Under the pieces are notes generated by a model, which did no database searches, was not told the origin of the DNA, and saw only the letters and a list, made by a program, of their open reading frames with translations. From Myxococcales bacterium (GTDB lineage: Bacteria; Myxococcota_A; Bradymonadia; UBA7976; UBA1532), in NCBI GenBank assembly GCA_020633555.1, contig JACKDL010000001.1, forward strand, positions 62,001 through 126,000: a stretch of 64,000 nt of DNA, given 5' to 3'. A program made the translations under genes and the position numbers. Below are positions 15,853-24,063 of the stretch, piece by piece (the first letter of the stretch is position 1; each line of letters starts with the position of its first letter).

Positions 15853-18081
15853 GTGAAGAAACGAACCCTCGGCACCTTGGGCGCCCTCTGCGCCGCCCTC
15901 GCCGCCTGCGGCGTCCGGCCCCCCAGGGCCCCGAGCCTGACCGACGGCCCGGCCGCTTCGGCCAGCCCCGACACCGGCTGGGCGCGCTACTCCGACCGGG
16001 AACGCATCCAGGCCATCCACCCGGGCCCCGGCGAGGTGTGGGCGCTGAGCGACGCGGGGGTGGTGCGCTGGGATCGCCGCACCGCGGCCTTCGCCGCCGA
16101 GACGGGCGCAGGCGCGCCCAGCCCGGCGGCCCGGGCGCTGACGGTGGGGGACGATCTGGCGGTCTACGTGGGCCTGCCCGACGGCCTGGCCGTGAAGACC
16201 CGGGCAGGCTGGTCCCACAGCGCCGTGGGGTTCCTGGCGGGCGGCGTCGTGGCGCTGGCGCCCCGGCGGGGCGGTGGCGTCTGGGTTGCCGGCGCCAACG
16301 GCCTGGGATGGTTCGCCGAGGGGCGGCTGCACGTGGTGGCGCCGCAGGTGCGGGTGCTGGCCATGGAGCGTGGCCCGGGCGGGCGGCTGTGGGCGGCCAC
16401 CCAGGGGCGCGGCGTGCTGGCGGTGCGACCAGACCGGATCGAAATGCACGGGACGGCCCAGGGGCTTTGCGGCGACACCGTGCGCCACGTCAGCGCCTCA
16501 CCCGACGGGCGGGTGGCGGCGGTCTGCGCCGACGGCAGCTTCAGCCTCTGGAACGGCAGCCAGTGGCAGCGCTGGGGCGTCCGCCGCATGGGCGCCGTGC
16601 GCGCCGTGTGGCCCACCGCAGGGGGTCTGGCCGTGCACACCGCCACCGGCTGGTTCCGTGCCGAGCCGAGCGCTGTGTTGACGGGCCTGCCTGCCGGCGC
16701 CGACGCCGCGCCCCGCCTGATCCCGCTCGAGGCCCCCAGGGCCGCTACGGCGGCCACGGCCCTCGCCGCGCCGCCGCCCGCGGTGGCTGCACCGCCTCCA
16801 CCGCGGCCCGCCAACCCGGAAGATGCCCCCGACGGGGTCGCGCTGCCGCCCGCAGTGCCCATGCCCCAGCCGTTGCGGCCCCCGCCGGTGGTCGAGGCGC
16901 CGCTGCCCATCGAGCCCGCGACGCTGCGGGGCCAGGCCATCACGCCGCCGGTCTGGACGGTGCAGCCGTGGCCCGCGCTGACGGGTGGACCGTCCACCAC
17001 GGCGGCGGCGGTGGAGCCCGACGGCACGGCCTGGCGCGCCGACGCCTACCAGGGGCTGACGATGACCCGCGGCGCCCTCGTGCGCCGCTACAGCGCCCTG
17101 ACGCTGGCGCCGGGGGACGCCGTGCCCCAGCTCACCGGTGACGGGCGCGGCCGGGTCTACTGGTGCGACGGCATCGGCGCGGCCTGGGTGTTCGACGGCC
17201 AGCGTTGGGCGCCGTTGCCCATGGGCGGCGGCGGGCGGATCACCGGCCTCTCGGTGGACGCCCGGGGCGAGCTGTGGGTGTTGGCGGTGTTGGATCCGCC
17301 GTCCCCGGCGCCGCCCCCGCTCGCCGGTGAGCCGACACCCACGCCGCGCCGGCGGGCCCCGCTGCTGCGGGTGCTGCACGGGGTGGGGCAGGGCGCCCTG
17401 CAGGAGGTCGCGCGGGTGCCGGTGGCCGCCGACGGCGTGCTGCGCGCCGGCCCGCCCGCGGTGGCGCCGGACGGGACGCTCTACACGCCCCTGTACGAGC
17501 AGCGGGCCGAAGGGGCGCGGGGACTGGGCCTGGGCGTCATCCCGCCCACCCGCGAGCGGCTGGTGCTGTGGCCCGGGCGGCTCGGCTACGACGGCGAAGG
17601 CCTGGACGGGCCGCCGGTGTTGCCCGACGCCTGGGTCAACGCGGTGACCGTGGGGGTGGACGGGGCGGTGTGGGTCGCCACGAACGGCGGCCTCGCGCGC
17701 CAGCGGGGCAACCAGTCCACCGTGTTCGACGAGAACGCGTTCATCGACAGCGAGGTCATCCTGGCCTTGGCCGGCGACCGTTCCGGGCGCGTCTGGGCGG
17801 GCACCTTCGAGGGCCTGGGCCGGCTGGCGGGCGATCAGTGGTCGGCGGTGCGCCCCGAGGGCCTGCGGGGGCCCGTGCACACGATCCACCTGGACTCGGT
17901 GGGCACCCTGCGGGTCGGCGCCGAGCACGGCCTGTGGGTGCTGAAGAGCGAGCGCGAAGGCTGGACACGCCTCGACGTGGACGGCCGCCCCGATCCGGGC
18001 CCCGTGCGCAGCGTGTGGGCGAGCCCCCAAGGGGACCTGTGGCTCACCACCGCCCAGGGGTTGCTGCGCCGGGCGCCCTGA
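15853..18081 (+). CDS. Beta-propeller lipoprotein (two-component-regulator-propeller-like repeats)
   Basis: 742 aa. Start at the GTG at 15853 (TTG at 15850 is equally possible), 9 nt after a GGGAGGGA ribosome binding site. The lipoprotein signal ends 'LCAALAACG'. Two propeller blocks (about residues 35-270 and 375-742) contain repeats of the type 'VWVATNGGLARQRG', 'VWAGTFEGLGRLAGDQW' and 'LWLTTAQGLLRRAP', the W-x-(G/T)-T-x-x-G-L signature of Reg_prop repeats. A long Ala/Pro-rich linker (about 275-375) joins them. It has no transmembrane or kinase part, so it is a free, probably outer-membrane-attached propeller that may sense or bind a ligand. Divergent from the TPR gene. Confidence 0.8.
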   Translation: MKKRTLGTLGALCAALAACGVRPPRAPSLTDGPAASASPDTGWARYSDRERIQAIHPGPGEVWALSDAGVVRWDRRTAAFAAETGAGAPSPAARALTVGDDLAVYVGLPDGLAVKTRAGWSHSAVGFLAGGVVALAPRRGGGVWVAGANGLGWFAEGRLHVVAPQVRVLAMERGPGGRLWAATQGRGVLAVRPDRIEMHGTAQGLCGDTVRHVSASPDGRVAAVCADGSFSLWNGSQWQRWGVRRMGAVRAVWPTAGGLAVHTATGWFRAEPSAVLTGLPAGADAAPRLIPLEAPRAATAATALAAPPPAVAAPPPPRPANPEDAPDGVALPPAVPMPQPLRPPPVVEAPLPIEPATLRGQAITPPVWTVQPWPALTGGPSTTAAAVEPDGTAWRADAYQGLTMTRGALVRRYSALTLAPGDAVPQLTGDGRGRVYWCDGIGAAWVFDGQRWAPLPMGGGGRITGLSVDARGELWVLAVLDPPSPAPPPLAGEPTPTPRRRAPLLRVLHGVGQGALQEVARVPVAADGVLRAGPPAVAPDGTLYTPLYEQRAEGARGLGLGVIPPTRERLVLWPGRLGYDGEGLDGPPVLPDAWVNAVTVGVDGAVWVATNGGLARQRGNQSTVFDENAFIDSEVILALAGDRSGRVWAGTFEGLGRLAGDQWSAVRPEGLRGPVHTIHLDSVGTLRVGAEHGLWVLKSEREGWTRLDVDGRPDPGPVRSVWASPQGDLWLTTAQGLLRRAP

Positions 18082-18087
18082 CGCGGC

Positions 18088-19644
18088 TCACGGGGCGGCG
18101 GGCTTCGCCTCCAGCGGCGGCGGCGACCACTTGTGGGGCTTGCGGTCCTCGGCGAACACGGGCTTCCCGTGGCCGGGGCCCAGGATCTTCTCGAGGTAGG
18201 TGGCGTAGTCGAACTTCGGCGAGTGGTGCGGGTGGTGGCAGCCCACGCAGCCCGCCTCGCCCGGGTCGCGGACGGTGTGGTGCTCGGCCCCGCCTTCCTC
18301 GACGTGCTTCTGGTTGGGGCCGTGGCAGGCCTCGCACTGTACGTCCTCCAGGCCCTTCGTCTTGCCCAGCACCGTGCCGCCGGGCTGCTGCCAGCCCACC
18401 ACATGGCAACCCACGCACTCGGCGTCGAACGTCTTGTCGTCGTCCACCAGGGTCTGCCAGGCCCGGGCGTGGCGGGTGGTGCGCCAGAACTCCACGGCCT
18501 CGGGGTGGCAGTCCTCGCACTCGGCGACGCCCACGTACCGCTGCCCGCCCTCGGGCACGGGCGGCACCTCGCCGGCGTTGGCCAGGTTCAGGGCCTGGAG
18601 CGCTTGGTTGTAGGCCGCGATCCAGCCCTTCACCTCGGGGTCCTGCGGGTGGGCCTTGGGCAGCGGCACCAGGGCGTACTCGAACCGTTTCCCGGCGTCG
18701 GTGGGCGCGGCGAGCGCGGCCTGGCGCGCGCGCAGCTCGGCGAGCTGCTGCTCCAGGCTCGGCTCCTTGGTCAGGGCCAGCATCCGGGCCTTCATCTGGA
18801 TCTGGCCGTCCAAGGCGCGCCGGGCGCGCTCGGCGTCGCCCGCGGGATCCGCCAGGCGCCCGGGGGCCGCGGCGTCGTGGAGGATGACGCGGCCCAGGTT
18901 GCGGCCGCGATCGCCGGCCTCGATCAGGTAGCCTTCGCCCGCCGGCGAAGCCGCCCCGGCTTCGGTCGGGTGCTCGCCCAGCAGCCAGAGATCCACCTCG
19001 GGGACGCCCCGCGCCAGCCGGCGAACATCCCTTCGGGAGCGCGCGGCCAAGGCCACCACCACGTGCGCGCCCTGGGCGCGCAAGGCGGCGGCGCGGGCCT
19101 GTACCGGCGCCGGATCGGCGGCCGCACCGTCCTCGCCGTCGACCGGGCCCAGGCCCAGGACGCCAACGGCCACGTCGCCCACCCGCAGCAGGGCTGGTGC
19201 CGCGGTGACGTCGGGCGCGCCCAACGCGCGGTGCAGCTCGGCGAAGCGGTCGGCGCCGGCCGCCCGATCACCGGGCCCGGGGGCGAAGGCCGCCACGCCG
19301 GCGCGCCGCAGGGCCTTGGCGATCAGATCAGCCTTGGCCTGCTCCTGGCCGGCGCGGTGGTCCGGGAAGGGCTTCTCGAAGAAGGTCGAGCCCACCACCA
19401 GCACCGCGGTGGGGCCGGCCTGGCGCTCAGCGTCCACCGCCGCCACCAGGCGGTCCATGCCACCGAGGGTCAGGTCCACGGTGCACCCGCAGGGCTCCAC
19501 GTACCCGATGAGCGACGACACCACCAGCAGCCGCGGTGGCCCTGCAGGGGCGGGGGCCGGCGCGGTGCGCGGGCCACAGGCCGGCAGCAGGGCGAGGCTG
19601 GCCGCCACGGCCAGGCCAAGGGACAGGGCGACGGCGCGGCGCAT
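18088..19644 (-). CDS. Tetrahaem cytochrome c lipoprotein with UshA-like N-terminal domain
   Basis: 518 aa from the ATG at 19644. Lipobox 'LLPAC' with Cys23. Residues about 38-260 resemble the metallophosphoesterase/5'-nucleotidase-like domain that often precedes cytochrome c554-type domains, with the 'GYVEPCGCTVDLTLGGMDRL' signature (47-66). The C-terminal part has four CxxCH haem motifs: C376-H380, C410-H414, C437-H441 and C466-H470, with extra histidines ('HHPHHSPKF') that may act as distal ligands. Likely periplasmic, carrying electrons between membrane donors and an unknown acceptor. Several nucleotidase metal ligands (for example an N-terminal DxH) are not evident, so the first domain may be non-catalytic. 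Convergent with the propeller gene, 6 nt apart. Confidence 0.88.
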   Translation of the reverse strand: MRRAVALSLGLAVAASLALLPACGPRTAPAPAPAGPPRLLVVSSLIGYVEPCGCTVDLTLGGMDRLVAAVDAERQAGPTAVLVVGSTFFEKPFPDHRAGQEQAKADLIAKALRRAGVAAFAPGPGDRAAGADRFAELHRALGAPDVTAAPALLRVGDVAVGVLGLGPVDGEDGAAADPAPVQARAAALRAQGAHVVVALAARSRRDVRRLARGVPEVDLWLLGEHPTEAGAASPAGEGYLIEAGDRGRNLGRVILHDAAAPGRLADPAGDAERARRALDGQIQMKARMLALTKEPSLEQQLAELRARQAALAAPTDAGKRFEYALVPLPKAHPQDPEVKGWIAAYNQALQALNLANAGEVPPVPEGGQRYVGVAECEDCHPEAVEFWRTTRHARAWQTLVDDDKTFDAECVGCHVVGWQQPGGTVLGKTKGLEDVQCEACHGPNQKHVEEGGAEHHTVRDPGEAGCVGCHHPHHSPKFDYATYLEKILGPGHGKPVFAEDRKPHKWSPPPLEAKPAAP

Positions 19645-19751
19645 GGGCGGGCCTCCAGAGCCAGGCGGGGGACGAGGTGGGGGACCATAACGCCTCGGCG
19701 CGCCCACTTCATGCCCCTATCAGCGGGTTGGCGCCCGCGGGGGGCCCGACA

Positions 19752-19780
19752 TTGACGGGGCGGACAGGGTGGTCGACACT
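19752..19780 (+). promoter_or_regulatory. Possible sigma-70 promoter for the zinc-ribbon/kinase operon
   Basis: TTGACG at 19752-19757, a 17-nt spacer, and GACACT at 19775-19780, about 45 nt before the ATG. The -35 is good and the -10 is weak (three of six). Located in the gap between the divergent cytochrome and zinc-ribbon genes, the only upstream gap for the plus-strand operon. Confidence 0.4.
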
Positions 19781-19825
19781 GGTCCGGTTGTCTCTGCGTC
19801 CCAGCCAGGGAGCCGCCAGGTCCCC

Positions 19826-22399
19826 ATGATCCGTTGTCCCGCATGCGGTGCGTTGAACCGGCCCGAAGCCGAGGGCTGCGTGGTCTGTGGCGTCGCGCTG
19901 GGGGCTGATCTGGCGAATCTGGGGCGCGACACCCTCACCACGGTGCCCAACTCGCTGCGGGCCCGCCTCGAGAGCGCCATCGCGCAGGGGCAGGGGGAGC
20001 CGTCCACCGATGGGCGGCACGCCACCCTCTTCGGGCGCGCCCCGGCGCTCCCCGAGGCCAGCGACCTGAACCAGACGCTGTACGGGCGCGCGCCGGCGTT
20101 GAGCCCGCCGGGCGCCATCGAGGCCGGCGGCCCGGCGTCCGACAGCACGCCCGCGGTGGGTGGCCCACCCCGCGGCGACATGGCGGCCACCCTCTTTGGG
20201 AGGCCGGCGGCCACCACGGTGCCCCCGCCCGGGCCTCCCCCGGAGCTGAGCCCGGCCGATCCCTTCGCGCAGACGCCCGATCCCATGCGGCAGACCCTGT
20301 ATGGCCGGGCGCCCATGCCCACCGCCGAGCCCGAGGCTCCCGCCGATCCCTTCGAGCCGGGGCCGGGCGAGGGCACCACGCCCGGTCGGCCTGCGCCCAC
20401 GCCCGCCGCGCCCACGCCGGCGGCGCCCCCGGTGAGCCCCGCTGACCTGCGGCGGACCCAGTACGGCATGCCGGCGCCGTTCGCGGCGGCGCCGACGGTC
20501 GAGCCCGCTGGCTTCGGTCCCGGTGTCGGCACCGAGCCTCCGCCCCGGGTGGCCGCGCCGTCATCACCGTCCGTGCCGCCGGTGTTCGACCCCCGCACGA
20601 CCCAGCGGGGGCTCGCGCCGCGGTCGACCCCCACGCCGCGCCCGGCACCCACCACCGGGCGCCACGCGACCCTGTACGGGCGCCCCGGGGGCTTCGGGGC
20701 CAGCGACGACGGGCCCGTGCACTTGCCGCCGCCAGCGGCGCAGGCGGATCTGCGGTCGACCCGGATGGGGCTGCCGCAGCCCCTCACGCCCACGACCACA
20801 GCGTCGGGCCGGGGCGCCGCGGTGACCGACCGCCCCACGCCACCGCAGCCCCTGGCGGCCCACCGCACCCCCGTGCCCGTGCCTGTGCCGCCCATGCCGG
20901 CGGCGCCGGCCATGCACGCGCCCGCCACCCCGCTGATCCAGGAGGCCCACGCCATCACCGAGGCCGAGCGCGCCCGCCTGCCCGGTGAGCGGCGGGCCGA
21001 GCGGAGGGAGGCGCCCCCGGAAGACCCGTCGGCGCCCGCAGGGGCACCGCCGGGCACCCCCGCCGAGGGGCTCGCTCGGGGCGAGGTGGATCCGCAGGGC
21101 TACGCGGTGGCCCGCCTGGCCGCCGCCGTCGAGGCCGAAGAGCGTGTCGCGGCCACCCGCCGAATCCGGCTGGCCTCCATCCTGTTGGTGCTGGTGGGCC
21201 TGGGGGCCGCCGCCGCCGCCTGGTACATCCACCGCCAGCAGGTGGCCTTCCGGGCCGAGCTGCAGGGCCCCCACGCCGTCACGCATCATGGCGGCGAGTA
21301 CACCGTCGAGGTGGGGGTGCGCGTCTCCGGACCGGCCGTGGTGCGCCACCCCGGGGGCGAGTCGCCCGTCGAGGGGGCCACGCGTATCAAGTTCTCGCTG
21401 CCCTCCGAGCGGATGAAGGTGGGCGCCAACGAGCTGGCCCTGGAGGTGCGCCCGGCCGACTCGGACAAGCCGCGGACGCTCATCCTGAAGGTGCTGGTGC
21501 ACTACCGGCTGCGCACCGAGGTCATCCCGCCGCCCACGCCGGGCGTGCCCATCACCGCCCACGTCCAGGTGATGGACGACTGGAAGCTGACCGTCGAGGG
21601 GGCCGAGGCCGAGCTGATCAACAAGGACACCTACGCGGTCCGCGTGGATCCCGGGCCGCTGCTCTCGCGGGTGGACGAGCTGAAGGGCGACGCCGCCGAG
21701 CTGCCCCTCCCGCTGGTGCTCACCGGCCCCGACGGGCAGCAGCAGACCTTCCGCGAGACGCTGCGGGTGCCGCTGCCGGGCACGCCGGTGGCCATCTACC
21801 GCCCACCCCACAACTGGATCGGCGCCGCCGACAGCGTGACGGTGACGGGGGCGTCCGTGCCGGGGGCCAAGGTCACCGTCAACGGGGTCGCCGCCGAGGT
21901 GGACGGGCGCGGCCGCTTCGAAGCGGTGGTGCCCTTGCCGGCGCCGGGGCCCCACACGGTGAAGGTGGTGGCCGACGGGCCCAGCAAGCGTCCGGGCGAG
22001 CAGTCCATCGCGCTGGAGCGGCTGACGGAGGATGGCTTCCAGGCGGCGCGCAGCGGCCTGCAAGCGCGCCTGCGCAAGGCCCAGCCCGAGGATCGGCCGC
22101 CCCCATACGCGGCGCTACGCGACGACCCTGACGCCCATGCGGGCAAGGCCATCGCGCTGAAGGGCGAGCTGCTGCACGCCGCCCGGGGGCGCGAGGCGGG
22201 CCTGGACACCGCCCAGATCGCCACCTGCAAGGCGGGCTCGCGCTGTGTGGTGTGGGTGGATCTGCGTGGGCCGTTGCTGGCCCGGCCGGGCGACGTGGTG
22301 GACGTGGTGGGCGTGCTCAACGGCACCACGCGCTACAAGACCCGCACCGGCGAGGCGCTGGTGGTGCCGCGGGTCACCGCCGAGCTGATGGTCCCGTGA
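19826..22399 (+). CDS. Zinc-ribbon membrane protein with repeated Thr motifs
   Basis: 857 aa. ATG at 19826. A zinc ribbon opens the protein (C4, C7, C18, C21: 'CPACGALNRPEAEGCVVC'). Residues about 60-320 are disordered, Pro/Ala-rich and carry eight copies of a short motif, for example 'ATLFGRAP', 'QTLYGRAP', 'RRTQYGMPAP' and 'RSTRMGLPQP'. One transmembrane helix lies at about 449-466 ('LASILLVLVGLGAAAAAW'). The C-terminal ~390 residues are extracytoplasmic and beta-rich, including 'ASVPGAKVTVNGVAAEVDGR', an Ig-/PEGA-like module. The stop overlaps the kinase start (GTGA), so the two are coupled. The Thr motifs are plausible kinase targets. Function unknown; probably a transmembrane signalling or scaffold protein. 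Confidence 0.82.
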   Translation: MIRCPACGALNRPEAEGCVVCGVALGADLANLGRDTLTTVPNSLRARLESAIAQGQGEPSTDGRHATLFGRAPALPEASDLNQTLYGRAPALSPPGAIEAGGPASDSTPAVGGPPRGDMAATLFGRPAATTVPPPGPPPELSPADPFAQTPDPMRQTLYGRAPMPTAEPEAPADPFEPGPGEGTTPGRPAPTPAAPTPAAPPVSPADLRRTQYGMPAPFAAAPTVEPAGFGPGVGTEPPPRVAAPSSPSVPPVFDPRTTQRGLAPRSTPTPRPAPTTGRHATLYGRPGGFGASDDGPVHLPPPAAQADLRSTRMGLPQPLTPTTTASGRGAAVTDRPTPPQPLAAHRTPVPVPVPPMPAAPAMHAPATPLIQEAHAITEAERARLPGERRAERREAPPEDPSAPAGAPPGTPAEGLARGEVDPQGYAVARLAAAVEAEERVAATRRIRLASILLVLVGLGAAAAAWYIHRQQVAFRAELQGPHAVTHHGGEYTVEVGVRVSGPAVVRHPGGESPVEGATRIKFSLPSERMKVGANELALEVRPADSDKPRTLILKVLVHYRLRTEVIPPPTPGVPITAHVQVMDDWKLTVEGAEAELINKDTYAVRVDPGPLLSRVDELKGDAAELPLPLVLTGPDGQQQTFRETLRVPLPGTPVAIYRPPHNWIGAADSVTVTGASVPGAKVTVNGVAAEVDGRGRFEAVVPLPAPGPHTVKVVADGPSKRPGEQSIALERLTEDGFQAARSGLQARLRKAQPEDRPPPYAALRDDPDAHAGKAIALKGELLHAARGREAGLDTAQIATCKAGSRCVVWVDLRGPLLARPGDVVDVVGVLNGTTRYKTRTGEALVVPRVTAELMVP
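20015..20779 (+). repeat. Eight degenerate Thr-x-Tyr-Gly peptide repeats
   Basis: Within residues 64-318 of the zinc-ribbon protein the motif (R/A/Q)T(L/Q/R)(Y/F)G(R/M/L)xP recurs with its Thr at residues 67, 84, 122, 157, 211, 259, 282 and 312. The seventh and last copies are the most divergent in the flanks. The copies are separated by Pro/Ala linkers of uneven length, so this is a peptide-level array and not a DNA tandem repeat. Confidence 0.75.
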
Positions 22400-24063
22400 C
22401 CGATCGCGCATGCCCCGTCTGCGCCAGCGCGGTGCCGGCCGGCAACGCCTTCTGCGGCGCGTGTGGCGCCCGCCTGCCCGCCACGGGCACCGAGCCCCGG
22501 GCCGACGCGCTCATCGGGCGGGTGGTGGACACCCGCTTCCGCGTGCTGCGGCTCATCGGCACCGGCGGCATGGGCGCGGTGTACCTGGCCGAGCACGTGG
22601 GCATTGGCAAGCGGGTGGCCATCAAGGTGCTGCGCGCCGATCTGCGCAACCACCCCGATCTGGTGGGGCGCTTCCGCCGCGAGGCCATGGCGGTCTCCAA
22701 GCTCACCGATCCGCACACCATCACGGTGTTCGACTTCGGGGTCTGGCGCGGGCTGGTCTACCTGGTCATGGAGTACCTGCGCGGCGCCGATCTGGCCATG
22801 GTGCTGGAGCGCGAGGGCCGGCTGGAGCCGGGCGCCGCCTTGGACGTCTGCCTGCAGATCCTGTCGAGCCTGGCCGAGGCCCACAGCAAGGGCATCGTGC
22901 ACCGCGATCTGAAGCCCGAGAACGTCTTCATCACCCGCGCCGCCGGCGGCGACGAGCTGGTGAAGGTGCTGGACTTCGGCCTGGCCAAGATGATGCCCAG
23001 CCACCAGCGCACCGATCAGGGCTTCCAGACCCGCGAGGGCGCGCTGCTGGGCACGCCATACTACATGGCGCCCGAGCAGATCCGCGGCGACGCGGTGGAC
23101 GGCCGCTGCGACCTCTACGCGGTGGGCGCGCTGCTGTTCCGCATGCTCACCGGGCGCCACCCCTACGAGCACCTGAACCCCATGCGCGTGTTCGAGGCCC
23201 ACCTGGAAGGCAACGTGCCCACCTTCGCCGCGGTGGCCCCCGAGCTGAAGGTGCCGGCGGGCACCGAGGCGCTCATCCGGTCGCTGCTGTCGGTGGAGGC
23301 GAGCGACCGCCCGGCCGACGCCCTCGCGGTCATCGAGCGCATCCACGCGGTGATGGGTGACGGCCGCCACAGGGGCCGCAGCCAGGCGCCCTTGCCCGCA
23401 CAGAGCGCGCTGCCCGAGCCCGCGCGCCCCGAGCCCACCGAGCCCGACGCGGTGTCGGCCTTCTCCACCTCGATGCTCCTGGACGACGCCCCGTGGGCGG
23501 CGCCCGAGGCCACCGAAGAGGTGGTGGATCCGGCGACCCGCGAGGACTTCCTGGCCTACGAGCGCGGCCTGAGGCGGCGGGGGGTGGTGCGCACGTTGGT
23601 GCTGCTCTTGGTGGCGGGGGTCGCCCTCGGCGGCGGGGGCTGGCTGCTGTTCGGCCGGGCCCCCAAGCCCATCACGGTCGAGGTCGAGCCCAACAATGAG
23701 CCCAAGGACGCCACCGCGCTGACCCTGGGGGTGCCGTTGACCGGCCACCTGGGGGCCCGGCAGCACCAGGACCGGAGCGATCGCGACGTCTACCGGGCGC
23801 TCATCCCCGGCGCCGCCGGCGCGCTGACCGTTCAGCTCACCGGGGTGCCCCGCATCGACCTGATCCTCGAGGGCTTCGACAAGGACGGCGGGAAGCTGTT
23901 CGAGGTCAACGGCGCCGGGGTGGGCGAGGGCGAGGCGCTGCGCGCGCACCCGGTGACCGTGGATCAGGTGTACCTGTCGGTGCGCGAGGTGTGGGTTCAG
24001 GGCGAACCACCCAGCGAGAATAGCACCGACGCGTACACCCTCACCGTCACCGTCGAGCCCTGA
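22396..24063 (+). CDS. Transmembrane Ser/Thr protein kinase with zinc ribbon and PPC-like domain
   Basis: 555 aa, GTG start overlapping the upstream stop by 4 nt. N-terminal zinc ribbon (C6, C9, C20, C23). Kinase domain at about 47-320 with all main motifs: glycine loop 'IGTGGMGAVYLAE' (54-66), 'VAIKVL' with Lys77, 'HRDLKPEN' (169-176), 'DFG' (193-195) and 'GTPYYMAPEQ' (219-228). A juxtamembrane Pro/Ser-rich linker leads to a transmembrane helix at about 398-420. Outside the membrane the C-terminus has 'VEVEPNNEPKDATAL', the start of a PPC (bacterial pre-peptidase C-terminal) type beta domain, which could be the sensor. It likely phosphorylates its zinc-ribbon neighbour. All catalytic residues appear intact. 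Confidence 0.93.
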   Translation: MTDRACPVCASAVPAGNAFCGACGARLPATGTEPRADALIGRVVDTRFRVLRLIGTGGMGAVYLAEHVGIGKRVAIKVLRADLRNHPDLVGRFRREAMAVSKLTDPHTITVFDFGVWRGLVYLVMEYLRGADLAMVLEREGRLEPGAALDVCLQILSSLAEAHSKGIVHRDLKPENVFITRAAGGDELVKVLDFGLAKMMPSHQRTDQGFQTREGALLGTPYYMAPEQIRGDAVDGRCDLYAVGALLFRMLTGRHPYEHLNPMRVFEAHLEGNVPTFAAVAPELKVPAGTEALIRSLLSVEASDRPADALAVIERIHAVMGDGRHRGRSQAPLPAQSALPEPARPEPTEPDAVSAFSTSMLLDDAPWAAPEATEEVVDPATREDFLAYERGLRRRGVVRTLVLLLVAGVALGGGGWLLFGRAPKPITVEVEPNNEPKDATALTLGVPLTGHLGARQHQDRSDRDVYRALIPGAAGALTVQLTGVPRIDLILEGFDKDGGKLFEVNGAGVGEGEALRAHPVTVDQVYLSVREVWVQGEPPSENSTDAYTLTVTVEP

